From positions 1 to 64,000 of the forward strand of contig WBMZ01010253.1 of the NCBI GenBank assembly GCA_013400975.1: a stretch of 64,000 nt of DNA, written 5' to 3'. The notes under the pieces are model-generated. The model was given only the letters and a program-made list of their open reading frames with translations. It did not search any database and had not been told where the DNA came from. Made by a program: the position numbers and the translations under genes. Below are positions 1 through 12,665 of the stretch, one piece after another (positions within the stretch are counted from its first letter, which is position 1; every line of letters begins with the position of its first letter). This stretch comes from Atrichornis clamosus. Lineage: Eukaryota > Chordata > Aves > Passeriformes > Menuridae.

Positions 1-30
1 ATATATATATATAAAAAATATAATATATAA
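1..30. repeat. AT-rich simple repeat at window edge
   Basis: The window opens in an (AT)n run that decays into A/T-only sequence. It is probably the tail of a longer AT microsatellite that continues outside the window. Confidence 0.8.
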
Positions 31-1356
31 AAGTAATTGTGAATATGTTCTTCCCCTCCAGCTCCTTTTCTCCTGCTGCAGTTTTAATTCCAGACCAGGT
101 CACGTACAAAGAGCTGAGCTTCTCTACACTGCTCCAGTCCATATGATTCCATCAGTCTCTAATTAACAACTTGGTGGTTTGGTAGCAGAAAAATATTAAA
201 GTTTACAGAAGTGCTGGCTTATTCCTCTTACAAGACATCACATTTAATTTGCTTGTTCTGGAAGGCAGAAGAAATTGAATGTGCAATGTAATTTGGTCAA
301 GGTTTGGGAAGTGAATATTTAAGTTGCATTCAACTCCTGGTTATTTTTCAAGACAAGTTGAAATACAGAGCAGTACAAGGAAATGTTGTTTGAGATCAGC
401 AAGAGAGTCTTAAAAGAAAAAAAAGAGAAAAAAAGGTAATTATCAGTAAAAAGTGAAGTGTGCTGAGTGTTCAGTGCAATGTATATTTTCCAGGCTTGCT
501 GATCAGTGCAAATCTAACATTAATCTGACTGCTGTGCAACAAAGGCCTTCCCCGGTCAGAGGTGATGACATTTTTTTTCTTTTTTTAAAAATACAACCAA
601 ACCAAACATGGTTCCAAATGACCTCTTCTTGAATGGTCTTCTGTTCTATTTGAGTTGGTTTGTTCTTCTTATATGTACCAGGTGCCTTAGTAAAGAGGAA
701 GTGACATTCAAATAGTACCAGAATTCCTCATTAACCACATGATGTCGTTAAACCAGTGCTAATTGCTTCTGCAGACTGAACATTGAAGAGCAGTCAATAA
801 GGTCTGGGAGACACTAAAAATCCAAAAAAAGAAAACCCCAGATTTTCAGTGGTGTGCAGTATATGGAGACACTGAAAAAAATAGTTTTATGGCCATTCCA
901 TTAGTGTATGAAACCCTCAGAAAGAGGGTGAGTTTGGCTCTTGAAAAGAAAAGTACTATTTATAACCAGAAAACATCACCATATTAGCTACAAAATGTAT
1001 TTGAAATATGGAATGTAAGCCCACAGGATGGAAGTCAGCAACTCCCAGAGTTTGTTATTTCTCTCCACTGGGCTCAGCATTATGTTCTCGGGGGGAAAAT
1101 TAACATTGCTCAACAATACCCCAAAGATGAGAGGTACAGTCATTTGTGTTGTATTGCTGTGTGTTTTCACTTTCAGCATTGAAAAAGCCACCCAGTGCAC
1201 AGGATGTGCACCTGGGGGATATTTTAGCAATCGGAATAAATGACACAAAGCAAATACTCTTCTCCACCTGTGAGTGCCTGATGTTTGCCAGTGAATATTT
1301 TCCATCCATTTGCTGTAGAGTTAAATCCCTTTGCTAGTCAGATATTCCTGGGGATT

Positions 1357-1381
1357 TTTTTTTGTTTGTTTATTTGTTTAG
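1357..1381. repeat. T-rich (TTTG)n simple repeat
   Basis: A T run passes into about three TTTG/TTTA units. It is an ordinary low-complexity tract. Confidence 0.7.
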
Positions 1382-1501
1382 ATGGGAAGATATTTTGTTG
1401 TTGAAGTAATTTCAAGGAAAAGCTGCCTGCCCAGAGAGCCAGTGCCCTGCAACCCACTCTGCAGAGATGCCCTGCCAGCAGCTCGGCCACCACAGACCCT
1501 G

Positions 1502-1539
1502 GTGTTATCAGAGACCCCTCGTGTTATCAGAGACCCCTC
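1502..1539. repeat. Perfect 19-bp tandem duplication
   Basis: The unit GTGTTATCAGAGACCCCTC occurs twice head to tail with no mismatch, and the sequence diverges directly after the second copy. Two identical copies suggest a recent duplication. The unit belongs to no repeat family I know. Confidence 0.9.
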
Positions 1540-3749
1540 ACAACCTCAGCTGGGCTCTTTAGCAGCTCTTCCAACGCCTCCATTCTGAGCTGCAGCATCT
1601 GCTGAAGAAATCTGTGAATTTTTCCAAGTCTGCTCAGCCCTCCCCACATGCAGAACCTGTGGTGCACAGCTCTGTTCCCAACATGGCAGGATTTTTGACC
1701 AGTCCTGTTGTTCTAAAAGTGTTTTCCAATGGTGTGTGGCTGAGCAAAATGGTTCCAATTAGATTCTGGTAGCATTATTTTAGTCATACTGACAAATATA
1801 TATCTTTTTTTTTTTTGGCTGTTGTTTCCTAGAAAATGTCTTTCAGGCAACCACAGATATTAAAATACAGCAACACAAACAGATATTATGGATTTAATTC
1901 AGTGGTTTGTAATATATCAGCCAATGTTAATTCCCACATCCCTTTCCAGTCCATTAAATACTCTATTTTTTAATTGAAGTTATAATATTTATTTGCTCAT
2001 TCTCACCTGTTTTGGTATGCTACATTTCTTCAGTAATTTCTCTAGTGATTTGTGCTTGGATTATTTTATTTCTTCCATTATCTCTGATTTAATTGTCCCC
2101 TATCATATAGAAAAGACTGTGTGCCAATTTCAAGTTGGTGTTACATAATTTAGATTCAACTTTGTTTGGAAAGTTTCACGAGCAATGAGATTCTTATTAT
2201 TTTATAGAAAATAATAATAATAACCACACTATCTTATCAAAAAGCCATCAATAAACAGGAGACCACAGTACTCCAGGTTTTATTTTAGCAGGTTAGAATT
2301 TAAAACTTCTGTCAAAGAGGAATTTATTATTTCCCAATGGAATATACATTACCAGCATATTAGAGCAATCTTTCCATATGTTGTAAAGTATATCATTTAA
2401 TGGCTGAAATATTTGTTAGTTGAAAAGTGCATCCAGCCTTAACATGATTGGGCTTTGGCTGTAAATCTCTGCTTAATAACAGCCACTCAGGGGAGGAGGT
2501 CTGGGTTTATATATTTTCATTTCACTGATTCTAATTTTTGCATGAATCATGAGAGAGGATTTGAGCTCGTAAGCTTTAAGTTGATGCTTTAAATTCATTG
2601 TTTGTTGCAGCAGTAATTCAGCCAGGCAGGGCATCTGATCACAGATCCAGCAAACGCCACAAATTGTCAGGTTTTCATTAAGCCAGTGGGGTACAGAAGC
2701 CACTTCATGCTGCAGCAGTCCAGAGCAGTGTGTGAATTACCCAGGACAAGGCTCACCTCCTGCGATGAGCAGGAAAAGTTCAGGCTGTGCTGTTGTCTCA
2801 AGGCAGCAGTGCCACGTGAGGAATGCCAATGAGACGGCAGTGAATCTGCAATCTGCCCACACCTGGCTGCAGCAGCAGCACCCCCCGGCCTTGCCAGCAA
2901 CTGGGAAATACTTTTTGCGAGCAGCCAGACGCCCAACAGCGCTGTCACCATCAGGGTAGGGCAGGGGAGCACCCCTGCAGGAGCATTCAGGCGTTGAGGC
3001 CTTAGAACATCGATGCTCCTAGAAAGGTCACCTTTGTTTTACGCCAGTCCTAAAAGTCAGCCCAAACCTCTCCTTCCATAGCAAAACAAAGCTAAATTAT
3101 TTTCAATACTTGGAAAACAAACAGGAGTACCCTCTCCCCCTGGGTGCGGTTACAAAGTCTCTCAGAATTTGGCCTGTGGGCTGAATAGATCAAACACAGC
3201 TGCTCTTCGCAATCTCAGCTACTCACAAGAACTTGAAGTGCTAATTCTGCCATTTGAAATTTATTGCAGAATTTAAATCTGCTGCATGTTGTTCAAATCA
3301 AGGGCATTTATACAGATTTCAGTAAAGCCTGGGATGAGACTGTAATAGTCACATAAGGAGATGGTGTTACAATGAATAGACTTACAAAGGGAAGGTGATT
3401 TAAGGAAAAGGCATGTCATGTATATATCCACATCTTCAGGGGGAAGTTAGTTTCCTGTGTTCTGACACCCTTTCTAACGCGGCACTGAATAAATCACTGT
3501 ATTTCAATAATATCTGCAAATCCATTGTAATTCTAAACTGACAGATCAGTAGGAGGCTAAAAGAAAATAAGAACAATAATTTTAAAAGGGAGACATTATG
3601 GAATTGCACCAGATCCAGATTGCAGGCATCCTGTTAAAGTCAAGTCTCCGGTCTGGATTCATCAAAGAGACAGCAAGCAGAGTTTCTAGCAGTTTTAAAT
3701 TTCATGGAAAAACACTACCTTATTTGTCACGTGGAGCATCAGCTCTTGG

Positions 3750-4195
3750 TGGTGTTAAACCTCATGAGATTCCCAGGGGCCACTTCTGAAGCGTGTCCAG
3801 GTCCCTGTGGATGGCCCCATCCTTCAGGATCGTCCCTGCACCCTCAGCTCGGTGTCACCTGCAAATGTGCTGAGGGTGCCCTCGCTCCCTTCATTTGTGT
3901 TATTGATGAAGACATTAAATAAATGACGCTGGTGCCAGTACAGACCCCTGAGGGAATCCCCCTGCCACTGATGTCCATCGGTTCTCTGAGCCGCTGACAC
4001 CCTCTGGAAGTGACCATCCAACCAGTTCCTTGCCCATCTCACAGTCCACCCATCAAATCCATCTCTCTCTGGAGAGAAGGGTGTTGTGTGGGATCATGTC
4101 AAAGGCTTTGCAGAAGTCCAGATAAATCTGTAGCCCTTGCCTTGAGAAGGCCACTGGGTTGGTCTGGCAGAAACTGCCCTTGGTCCTGAAGAGGC
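3750..4195 (-). mobile_element. CR1 LINE fragment, ORF2 reverse transcriptase, degenerate
   Basis: Read on the minus strand this is an internal piece of the avian CR1 non-LTR retrotransposon. Translating it recovers the reverse-transcriptase palm order: an AFD-like segment (AFDMIPHNTLLS, with frame breaks), then RNWLDGHFQRV, then the VLGP-like region decayed to LYWHQRHLFNVFINN, then STFAGDTEL. The catalytic box, normally FADD in CR1, reads FAGD, so one metal-binding aspartate is lost. Several frameshifts and a small internal deletion near 4135-4142 confirm a dead copy. Both the 5' UTR/endonuclease part and the 3' end are missing. CR1 copies this old are common in bird genomes and nothing suggests recent activity. 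The edges are approximate because similarity fades gradually. Confidence 0.88.
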
Positions 4196-4651
4196 CAAGG
4201 CTGAACCCTTGAGCTCAGCCATGAAATGGCAAAACCCTGCAGAAGATCCACGTCTTTCTGCTGCTTCTCTTCCCAAAGTGGCTCCCACCTCTTCCATCAG
4301 GATGGCTCCAGTGTCTCTTGGTTACTGAGACAGAGTTGCCAAGGGGAAAAGTGACCTGGAAAAGGCTGTACAGCCTGGAGTCAGAATATTTGTGTTCAGG
4401 GATTTCCACCAGTTTCAGGGGCTCCAAAGCACATCATTTTCCCATGGAATGCAAACAATCCCAGTAAGGCATCCTGACAATGAAAGGAGATAAATATCAG
4501 TTTTATTTTAGACAAGTTGCAAAGTTTTCTCATACAGAGAATGATCTGCCAGCTGCCATTTCATCTTTTGAAAGTGGGCTTGCAGCTCAGGTGTTTTACT
4601 TTTAGTTATCATGGATGTAGGTCAGTGCAAAGGAAGAAAACATTACAGACC

Positions 4652-4669
4652 AAAAAAAAAAAAAAAAAA
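4652..4669. repeat. Poly(A) tract, 18 A
   Basis: An uninterrupted run of 18 A. I see no recognisable retroelement or AATAAA signal directly upstream, so I cannot assign it as the tail of a retrocopy. Confidence 0.85.
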
Positions 4670-7600
4670 TCACAGAGGGCTTTAAAGATCAAATTGCAAC
4701 CCATCAAAATTCTGCTTTCAATTCTTCTGAGCACCAGGATTCCTCAAGTTCTTATAGCAAATATCTATTTATTTATTAAGTGCTTAAAATTTTTTCAGGC
4801 AAATCAAGCCAAGGAAACAAAGAAAAAACCAGCAGTACTATAGATAACTGAGTTTCTAGAAATCTATGTAAAGATATGATGAATTCTCTTTCAGTAAGAC
4901 TGGATGTTTCTGAAAATTTTATTAGTTCAACCAGATGGGTTGAGAAAGAAGGTGAGGCTGATCTCCTAGTGGTTTCTTCAGTATTAAAAATTGTGAAACT
5001 GCGAAAATATTTGTGGCATTGGTGTCAGATATGTCTGATACCAACACGTGCTTTGGTAGCGCAGGCAATGTCTTCAAAGAGACTTGCACATGTAAGTGTG
5101 TCTGTAATGGCTGAGGTGGAAAGCAAGGGAGAATTGGTTTTGACAAATTAGGGAGGCCACAGGAAAGGCCAGGAATGTCACATTGGCATTGAATGGGTAT
5201 ATCAGTGGAGGTTGTGGACCAGAGGATCAGGGAAGACCAGAATTTAGCTGTTCAGACTGCGATCACAATATTCCCCAGAGCACTGAGTGTTTGAGAGCAC
5301 AATTATTAGTGAACAGCATAACAAGAACAGGGCATCTTTGAACGAGAGAGAGAAAATAAAGGACTTTTGATGGCTCCTGTAGTGGTTATCTGTTTTCAGT
5401 TTAAAACTCTACTCAACCTGCATTGATGTGTGCTGCTTTGTAATAATCCAACAACTTTGGATTCATGCAATACTTATTTCCTTAGCACAGAGACAACTGT
5501 AGGTGTTTGAATTGTTCTGCCAGCCAGTGCTTTCATGAGATAGATTTTGTGTGGCACTGTGGAGTGATTTATGTGTGCAAGCAAAGTCAGGAGAAAGTCA
5601 TAGATTTTAGTATTCTCTAGTACTTTCTTTTAACTTGAGCAATACTTTCTGTCCTGTTTCTTTGATGTAGTGGATGCTCGATATTGCTGGCAATATAAAT
5701 TCTTGCTTCAATCTTATTTACATAGACAGAAGTTATGTAGTGACAAGGTCCCTTCAAGGCTTGAATGGTTTGTTAATAACATGTACTAAATAGCATCTGG
5801 TATCAATCTTGTCCTACAGACATGCCTGTAGTGATTTAAAGCTTTCATTCTTTGAATTCAAAATCTAATTTTTAATGCACTTTCTGTCAGCTGTCTTCAC
5901 AGCTTTTAAATGAGATTCTGTCATCTTGACATATTCACAGATACATTGAAATTTAACCAGAAAAAAATGAAATAAAAACTTCTCATGTCTAAATAAAATG
6001 CCTATTCATGCTCATATATATTTTTGATTGTCATTGGCTTTCAGTTATTTACTAATATAGAAATCAGTATAAATTTATTTACTGAATGGTAAAAGAAAAA
6101 GTAACTTCATGAGGTTTGGACATGACTACTTAATTGTTTTCCAAGATGTTTTTACTATTAGTTAAATAATGAAACAGTCATAAACTTTGGTTTCTAGATT
6201 AACTTCTTTGTAGAGCCCTCAATCAGCAATTTTACCTGCAAAGCCACACAGCAAATTGCTCTGGGAATCCTATGCTTCCTTTGTTTTTCACTCTACTGCA
6301 AAATCCACATATTTAAAAGCAGAAATAGGGGAACATTAGAATATCTGTTATTGGAGGATGCCCATGGGAAATTGTGTTTCAAACTGATGCCTTTCTCCTC
6401 ACTGACATTCCCATATGAGCAGCCATTTTAAAATCGACTTGATATTCCATGAAAACTCACCAGCATCGGGTTGGGGAAATCCTGAGTTGGAGTTCTTGCC
6501 TCTTTGGACCCGTGCAACGCAGATGGGTATTGAAAAGAATGCCTTTAGGGAGAACTAAGCTGCTATCAAGGCACCCTTGGCAATGGTGGTGATGGGTTTT
6601 TTTTGAGTTTTGAGTATTTTAGTTTAGGCATGCACATAGTTCTTCCTCCAAACTGCAACTTTGACTACACTTTAGGCCAGTTTCCATGAAAAGCAATCAC
6701 AACATTTACTTAAGGACCCAGCCTTTAGGACAGGCAAGGAAAAAAGAACTCCTGGATAAACTAAATAAATTGCAGCTGTGAGACACAGTGGACGTGGATG
6801 CTTCTTACTGCCTTTACCCGCCCCCAGCTGCAACCTGACAGAAACTGGAAGGACAGCCAGGGAGAGGATTCTCTTCCCTCTTTAGTTGCCTTCTCTCTCT
6901 TCTGTCCAGCAAAGATTGGCAGCTCCAGGAGCGACACCACGTGCCAGCTGAGCTTTCTGGGATGCCACGGGGAGGAAAATGCTGGTTCTGCGTCCAGTGG
7001 CAAAGGCAGGGCTGGGCAAAGGAGTCACACCCTGTCAGTCCAGCCGTCACAAGGGAAGGAGGGGCTCTGACAAAGGCCTTCAGCACAGTGGCAGTGGCAG
7101 TGCCAAGTGGACTTTGGACACATCCAACTCCCACTGCTGAATCTGAGGGATGTGAACTGGGAGCTGCTCAGTCTCGGACTTGCTGGTGATAATTAACAGT
7201 CGCCTGTCACCTTAATGTGTCATCCTTCATTGAAGGGTATCAAAATGCTTTACAAATTTTTATTATGTCTCAAAATATTCTAAGGAACATTATTTTCCTG
7301 TTTTACAGGCGACTGTAGCAGCCACACAGTCACAAGTGGATCAGTGAAAAACTCAGACTTGGAATGCTAAAACCTGAATCTCATGCACCTCTGATTACTG
7401 AAATACACATTGTCACTGTGTAAAACATGGTAGAAAAAAAAATTTGTTCCTACACGTCCTGGTCCTAAAGTCACCTTATCTCACATTACTTACTGTATTG
7501 TCTTGCTTGCTTTGTAGAACATTAACACCCAGGCAGAATAAAAGAGTAAAGCAGCTGGATACAAGGCTGCTAATGACAGAGAACGGAAGAGTAAGGTACA

Positions 7601-8025
7601 AATAAGGACATTGACAAATAACAATAATGAACAATATATTTATTTTTAAATGAATTGTTACAGGAAAAGCCAGCGGGGCCGTGAGCCTGGTGTAAGTGAT
7701 ATGAGGGATACCATGGGCCAAGGGATGTGTGCTGCTTTCCCAGGATTACCTTCTCCATGCCATCCATACTGGCTGCCCTTTTTAACTCCACTTGTAGCCC
7801 TTCTGGGATGGCACACCTAATGTGTTAGAGACCTTTTTCTGAGATGACATATCCACCTTGTGGGGATAAATTATCTGTGAACAATTCCATTTTCAGCCTG
7901 CCTCATCTCCACCTCCTTCTCTCTGTATCCTGTTCAATTTCTCTCAGCTCTTCACACACTATGCTAAAGTTTGTCCTGCTTAAATTAGCACCTTTAATTC
8001 TTTAGTTCTACATTTTGTTCTTTCT

Positions 8026-8037
8026 TGTGTGTGTGTG
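8026..8037. repeat. (TG)6 dinucleotide repeat
   Basis: Six TG units in a row: a short microsatellite of a common kind. Confidence 0.8.
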
Positions 8038-9072
8038 GTGATACATCTAGAAAGTGTTGGGAAGTAATTGTCACTTTGACATTTACCTGGACTTGTGTCA
8101 TGCCCAGATCTCCTCTCTGAGGCTCAGAACTCGACCTGAAGGTGTCCAAGAGATTCTGGCAGCTCTGAAGAGCTCACTTTTACCTGTAATCCAGTAAAGC
8201 ATCCAAATACCTGAGTCTGGCTGAGTTCCCTATTACTAAATTAATTCTCTGGAGTTACCAGTTTTAACTTTTGCTATAATTTTTCTAACATACAGTAATT
8301 TTCTAGCATTTTTTTCCCCCCAAGTGTAATTATTCTATCTCAGCTGGACTTCCTCTGAAGCCTCCTTTCTAAATGCTCTCCAAAGATGACTCTGAACTAT
8401 TCTCTGTGTTTACACTCATATGAATTTCACTAAAGAGTAAAATTTTAGTCAGATTTATGGTAAGGGTGGATAAGCAGAAGAAGTGGTTGAGGAGGTAACA
8501 CCTGCAGTAGTGCAGACTTTTAGAACAAGTTAGATGGCTTCAGTCCTGCTTTCCCTTGGCAGGGGGGTAAGACATCCCCTCTTGTATTGTGCTACTCTAA
8601 AAAGGAGAGTGATAAACCATCATTCACCTACTGAAGTCTCATGCAGATTTCTCTGTAGCACTCCACTGTGCAGATCTTCCAGGTATCTTTGCCCTGATAT
8701 CACTCCATACATATAATTTTAACTGCACAAGGCTTTTCCTGTCCTACACTGTCCTATCTTCTTCCTTTCATCTGACAATGAAGCTTCTACAATAACAATG
8801 TCTTTTATTCTGTTGTGAGTTTAAATTCTTTCTTTTCCAGCTTTAATTTCACACACAAACGCCGCCTGTTCACCAGGACTGCCTCACGAAGGAGGCAGGT
8901 ATGAGCAGCCTGTCTTCTCATTAAAACGTTGAAGTGTTCGTAGGAAATGTGCTTTGTTTTTGAGAAAGCCATAAAAAAGTTATAATTTAGAGATTAGCTG
9001 CTCAATAAGGAAGATGTTGAATATTTCTCATCTCTCATCAACTCAATATCAATTGTTATCTCTTCAGTATCA

Positions 9073-9105
9073 GACAGCTGGGCTGTCCAAGCACTTTCCA
9101 TTTTA
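9073..9105 (+). repeat. Dispersed palindrome-cored motif, copy 1
   Basis: GACAGCTGGGCTGTCCAA is identical to 18 bases at 12633-12650. After a 2-base length difference, both copies continue into a CACT-x-CCATTTT block. The core GACAGC-TGG-GCTGTC is an inverted repeat around a 3-base spacer. The pair may be the remnant of one ancient dispersed repeat or a shared protein-binding module; I recognise no family. Confidence 0.6.
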
Positions 9106-12100
9106 TGTGTAATTATTATTCATCATAGTTATGAAGTGTGAATCATGAATTATTCATGAATTAATGAATAGCTTGAATTTTGAAATTTAACATCCAAAAT
9201 GCATTCATTCTGTGTTGCTCGTTTGCAGCCAGTCCTCTGGATTCTGCACTGTTCTTTGTTTCCTGTTTGTCTCATTAATGTCTCGCTGCTCTTGTCTTTG
9301 TCACTGGTGTGGTTCAACACAAATAGTCCCAAGAAAGGATCCTGCACAGGGAATTCTGCATGGCTTGGTTGAAGAGGGTCAGATTCATTCTGAATAAACC
9401 TCAAAAATACATTACGAAAAAGAATTCATGAAACTTGACTCAACAGAAAATTGGAATAATTTCCAATGTGATATTCTTTTTCATGCTTATTTCAATTCAG
9501 AATTTGTTCGTGGGAGAGAATAACAATCAGCTTTTTACTGGGTTTTACCTGGTGGAAAAAACAGAGGATTCCAATGTGATGGAATATTCATATTTTATTC
9601 AAGTACAGGTGAAATATTTAAGTCCTGCAGCCTGTATTTAAAATTCCCTTATCATGCACATCAAAGCCATTTCCCGAGTTTATTTTGCTTAGACAGAATT
9701 TAGCCATGAAGATTAATTTATCCAAGTACATAAACGTGTTTCAGGTAATTCTCAGAGCAAACCAAGCATCATTAGAATCTCCAGAGCCTTATCATTAACT
9801 ACTCTTCTCATGGTGCTGAGTTCACCATTATGAACTGGCAAAATTCAGGTAGGCTGAATAAAACAAACACATTTGTCCAATTTTGGATCAATACCTCTTG
9901 TTTTGTTCTTTAGCTCAATAGGCATTAATACTTAATCATCTTTAGACAGGAAATGCTTCTGTGACTCTCATTTGGTGCTAAGCAAAAGAACATTCATTAT
10001 TGGATATAAAGCCCGCTAGATTTTCCTTCCATGGTATATTCCTATGGGAAGGCTTGTAGCAAGAAACATTATTTCAGCAGTTTTACAGTTGTGCATCCTT
10101 AGTTTTAATTGCCACAATCCACCATTTACCAACGCACATGTATCATGCTTACAGCTGAGGAACTGTGCTACTCACTCCTAGACATTTACATTTATAAACT
10201 TCACTCTCCAACTGTCTCTTGTGCAATAAGGAAATTTATTAACTCTGATGAATTTTCACTAACTTTTCTCTAAGACAGAACCAACTTTTTACAGAGAATT
10301 GTCGTAGTGGCAATTATCACAATTTCTGATTACTGTGAACTTGTATTAGTGTTCTTTCAGTATAAAAATGAAATGAAAGCCCTAAGGGATGCACATCTAA
10401 TATTCAAGATTTTATCTCTTTAAAGACTTGCTACAAATTGTGTAAAAGGAAACTCTGCACCTTCTCAAGGCACAGAGTTTTAATCATTTTTATATTTCTT
10501 TTATGAAGAGATTTTCTTTGCATCTAAAATAACCTTAAAGAGTCTCCAGGATCAAAATGACTTACTTTTTGCTTCTCTTTCATAACTGTTTTTAATATTG
10601 CGTTCTTTTTTTTTTTTTAATACTATATTAACTGCAGTTTTACAGGAACCAAGACCCTGGAGCTCCTTAAGCAGTCCCTGTGTGTTTGGCACAGACAGAC
10701 CTCATCAAACGTTTTGCTCTCCCACCCATTCCAAGGGCTGCACAGGGAACTGTTTTGACACAAGTGCCACAAAAGGCATTTCCTTTCTCCAGGAAAGAAG
10801 TCCCACAGAATAATGCCTGGCTCTACCTTGTGTTTCTTTATTTATTGGGGGATTTGCCAAAACCAGAGAAGAATTGAAGCTACACCTTCATCACTCCTGA
10901 TCAAGCCACTCCACTTGTAGATTGTTTGATACCTGGCCTTTTCTTCATCCCTGAGCATGATTTAAAACTTTAGTCTTAATTTTACATATTATGAGAATCT
11001 CCCAAGAAAACTGCTAGAGCTATAATACAGGTCAACTCCCTGGCATATTCTACAACATATTTTATTGTTACATGCACAGTCTTTGTCATGAAAAAGCATT
11101 CTCTATTAGTGTATTGTAAGAGGTAATTTTAAGTATAAATGGCCTTCTTAAAGATGTAGCATCTTCTTCCTTTCATTGCCTGCCATACTAATAGGAGAAC
11201 AGCAGATGCTCAGGCAAGATTCAATTCACCTTAATTTGTTCAAGCTTAATTAGCAGCTGGGATGCATCTGGCAAATAAACATGAAAATAGTGACAGCCTG
11301 AGTTAAAGGGAAAAAGTAAAAGGCTTTTGTTCATTAACCACATGTTCTTCGTTGTGAGCATTATGTGCTGAAGGCAAAATCATTTTTAAACTCTTTTTTT
11401 GTAAAGCATAGAAACCCTCATATCCATAGCTTCATTCCCTGTATCCTTGTGCAGGTGAGCCATGCAAAAACAGGAACAGTCCCCCTATGAGATGTTCCTG
11501 CACAGGTAAATGCTTGTACCATCACAGCTCAAATATATGGCCCAAGCTTGTATAAACAGAAGAGAGTAGTCTCTTCAAGAATTAGGTAGGCAAAATGGAC
11601 CCCTTGAGATGTAATTAGGAATTATTTACAACCCTGAATAATGATCATGCAGTATCTTGCACAAAGCAAAATAAGCAAAGGCAATTCTGAAGAGATCCCT
11701 GCTGCCATTAAATATGTGACTAACTAGCAAAATGAGGGGCATAATGATAAGAAATGTGCAATGTCTTTGCAGCAGTCTTAGTTCCAAAGCTCTCGCCTCT
11801 ATAAATTCCAAAGTTGTGTGTTAGTTGTTGCTGAGTAAGTGATGAAAGTAGCAGGGTTTTTTTGCAAGTGGAACTGTTTAAAATATAAGATTCCTTGTGT
11901 TCACTGTCAAAGCAAGATTTTTGGACAATAATGAAGAGTAGAGGAGGGACAAGACTAAACAGTGATAAAGGAGAATGTGAATCAAGCTGAGTATTAGTTC
12001 CAATGTAACAACAAAGCTTTGGCAGGTGGCAAAGTAAGAGAGAAAGAGGCTGTGCTACCTGCAGCCTTAATTTCCCAAACTTGGCTGTATTACACAAGGA

Positions 12101-12632
12101 GTTAAAGAAGAAATTTTTGTTTCTTCTTATTTGTGTAAAGCCAGCCACATCAGCTTTAGTCTAAAAAAAAAAAAATCCACTCAAATTCTTAGACTTCCAC
12201 TTCCACATTCTATATTGAAGAAACCTATGAATTTAAGAATATAAGAAGAGAAGAATCCTATAGTTTTGACTCACTAGAATGCAATAAATCTTATAATCAG
12301 GTCAATGAAAAGCTAGTGTTTTCTTGAAAGAAAATAATACGAACTCTGCAGGAACAGGCAGAAATATTTCTCTAAGTGAGATGGCAATGTGGTAGGTGGG
12401 GCTTGGGAGACCACTGGAAGGGGGGAAAATCTTACTGTATAAAACTGCACAGCTGTGGGTTAAATGGCAGTAAGGTATCTGCTGGCCACTCTCATATTCT
12501 TCATCTTTTGTTATCTTCGTGAAAAACTCTTCAAGATGGTTTAGGCACTTCATGTACAGCTGCACAGCAAGTGTAGCTGTTTTGAAGCTAAACTAAGGTA
12601 ACATGGCTTTCTTAGGGTCTCTACATGTCCGG
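9106..12632. other. Gene-free AT-rich sequence
   Basis: No gene recognised. Directly after the palindrome motif, 9115-9175 is an AT-rich patch of overlapping ATGAATTATTCATGAAT-like inverted repeats, the kind of sequence homeodomain proteins bind. A 13-T tract lies at 10606-10618. A 142-codon open frame on the minus strand (11720-12148) has low-complexity composition, no domain, and is probably chance. A TTAATTAG site followed by CAGCTG lies near 11248. Confidence 0.55.
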
Positions 12633-12665
12633 GACAGCTGGGCTGTCCAAAGACACTGCCATTTT
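12633..12665 (+). repeat. Dispersed palindrome-cored motif, copy 2
   Basis: Second copy of the motif at 9073. Here the inverted repeat is one base pair longer on each side, GGACAGC-TGG-GCTGTCC. The two copies share orientation and lie about 3.5 kb apart. I found no third copy by eye. Confidence 0.6.

Larger units (their letters stand above)
31..3749. other. Gene-free AT-rich unique sequence
   Basis: No recognisable gene. Open frames are short (at most 108 codons), overlap on both strands and carry no known domain. The stretch holds a T-rich (TTTG)n patch near 1357-1381, a perfect 19-bp tandem duplication at 1502-1539, a 12-T tract near 1805-1816, and a moderately GC-rich patch around 2700-2990 with no clear repeat or exon structure. 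Otherwise I see nothing specific. Confidence 0.6.
4196..9072. other. Gene-free unique sequence
   Basis: No recognisable gene. An 18-A homopolymer lies at 4652-4669 and a short (TG)6 run at 8026-8037. The 6760-7190 stretch is more GC-rich and gives overlapping open frames on both strands (80-106 codons), but none resembles a known protein. A (GTGGCA)2 duplication sits near 7088. The rest is AT-rich and featureless by eye. Confidence 0.6.

Noticed and set aside
5748..5775. AAGGTCCCTTCAAGG resembling the CR1 3' end
   Set aside because: Only about 12 bases agree, with no octamers or upstream CR1 sequence; chance similarity.
11720..12148. 142-codon minus-strand open frame
   Set aside because: Leucine/serine-rich low-complexity translation of purine-rich DNA, with no domain, no splice context and no promoter; most likely chance.
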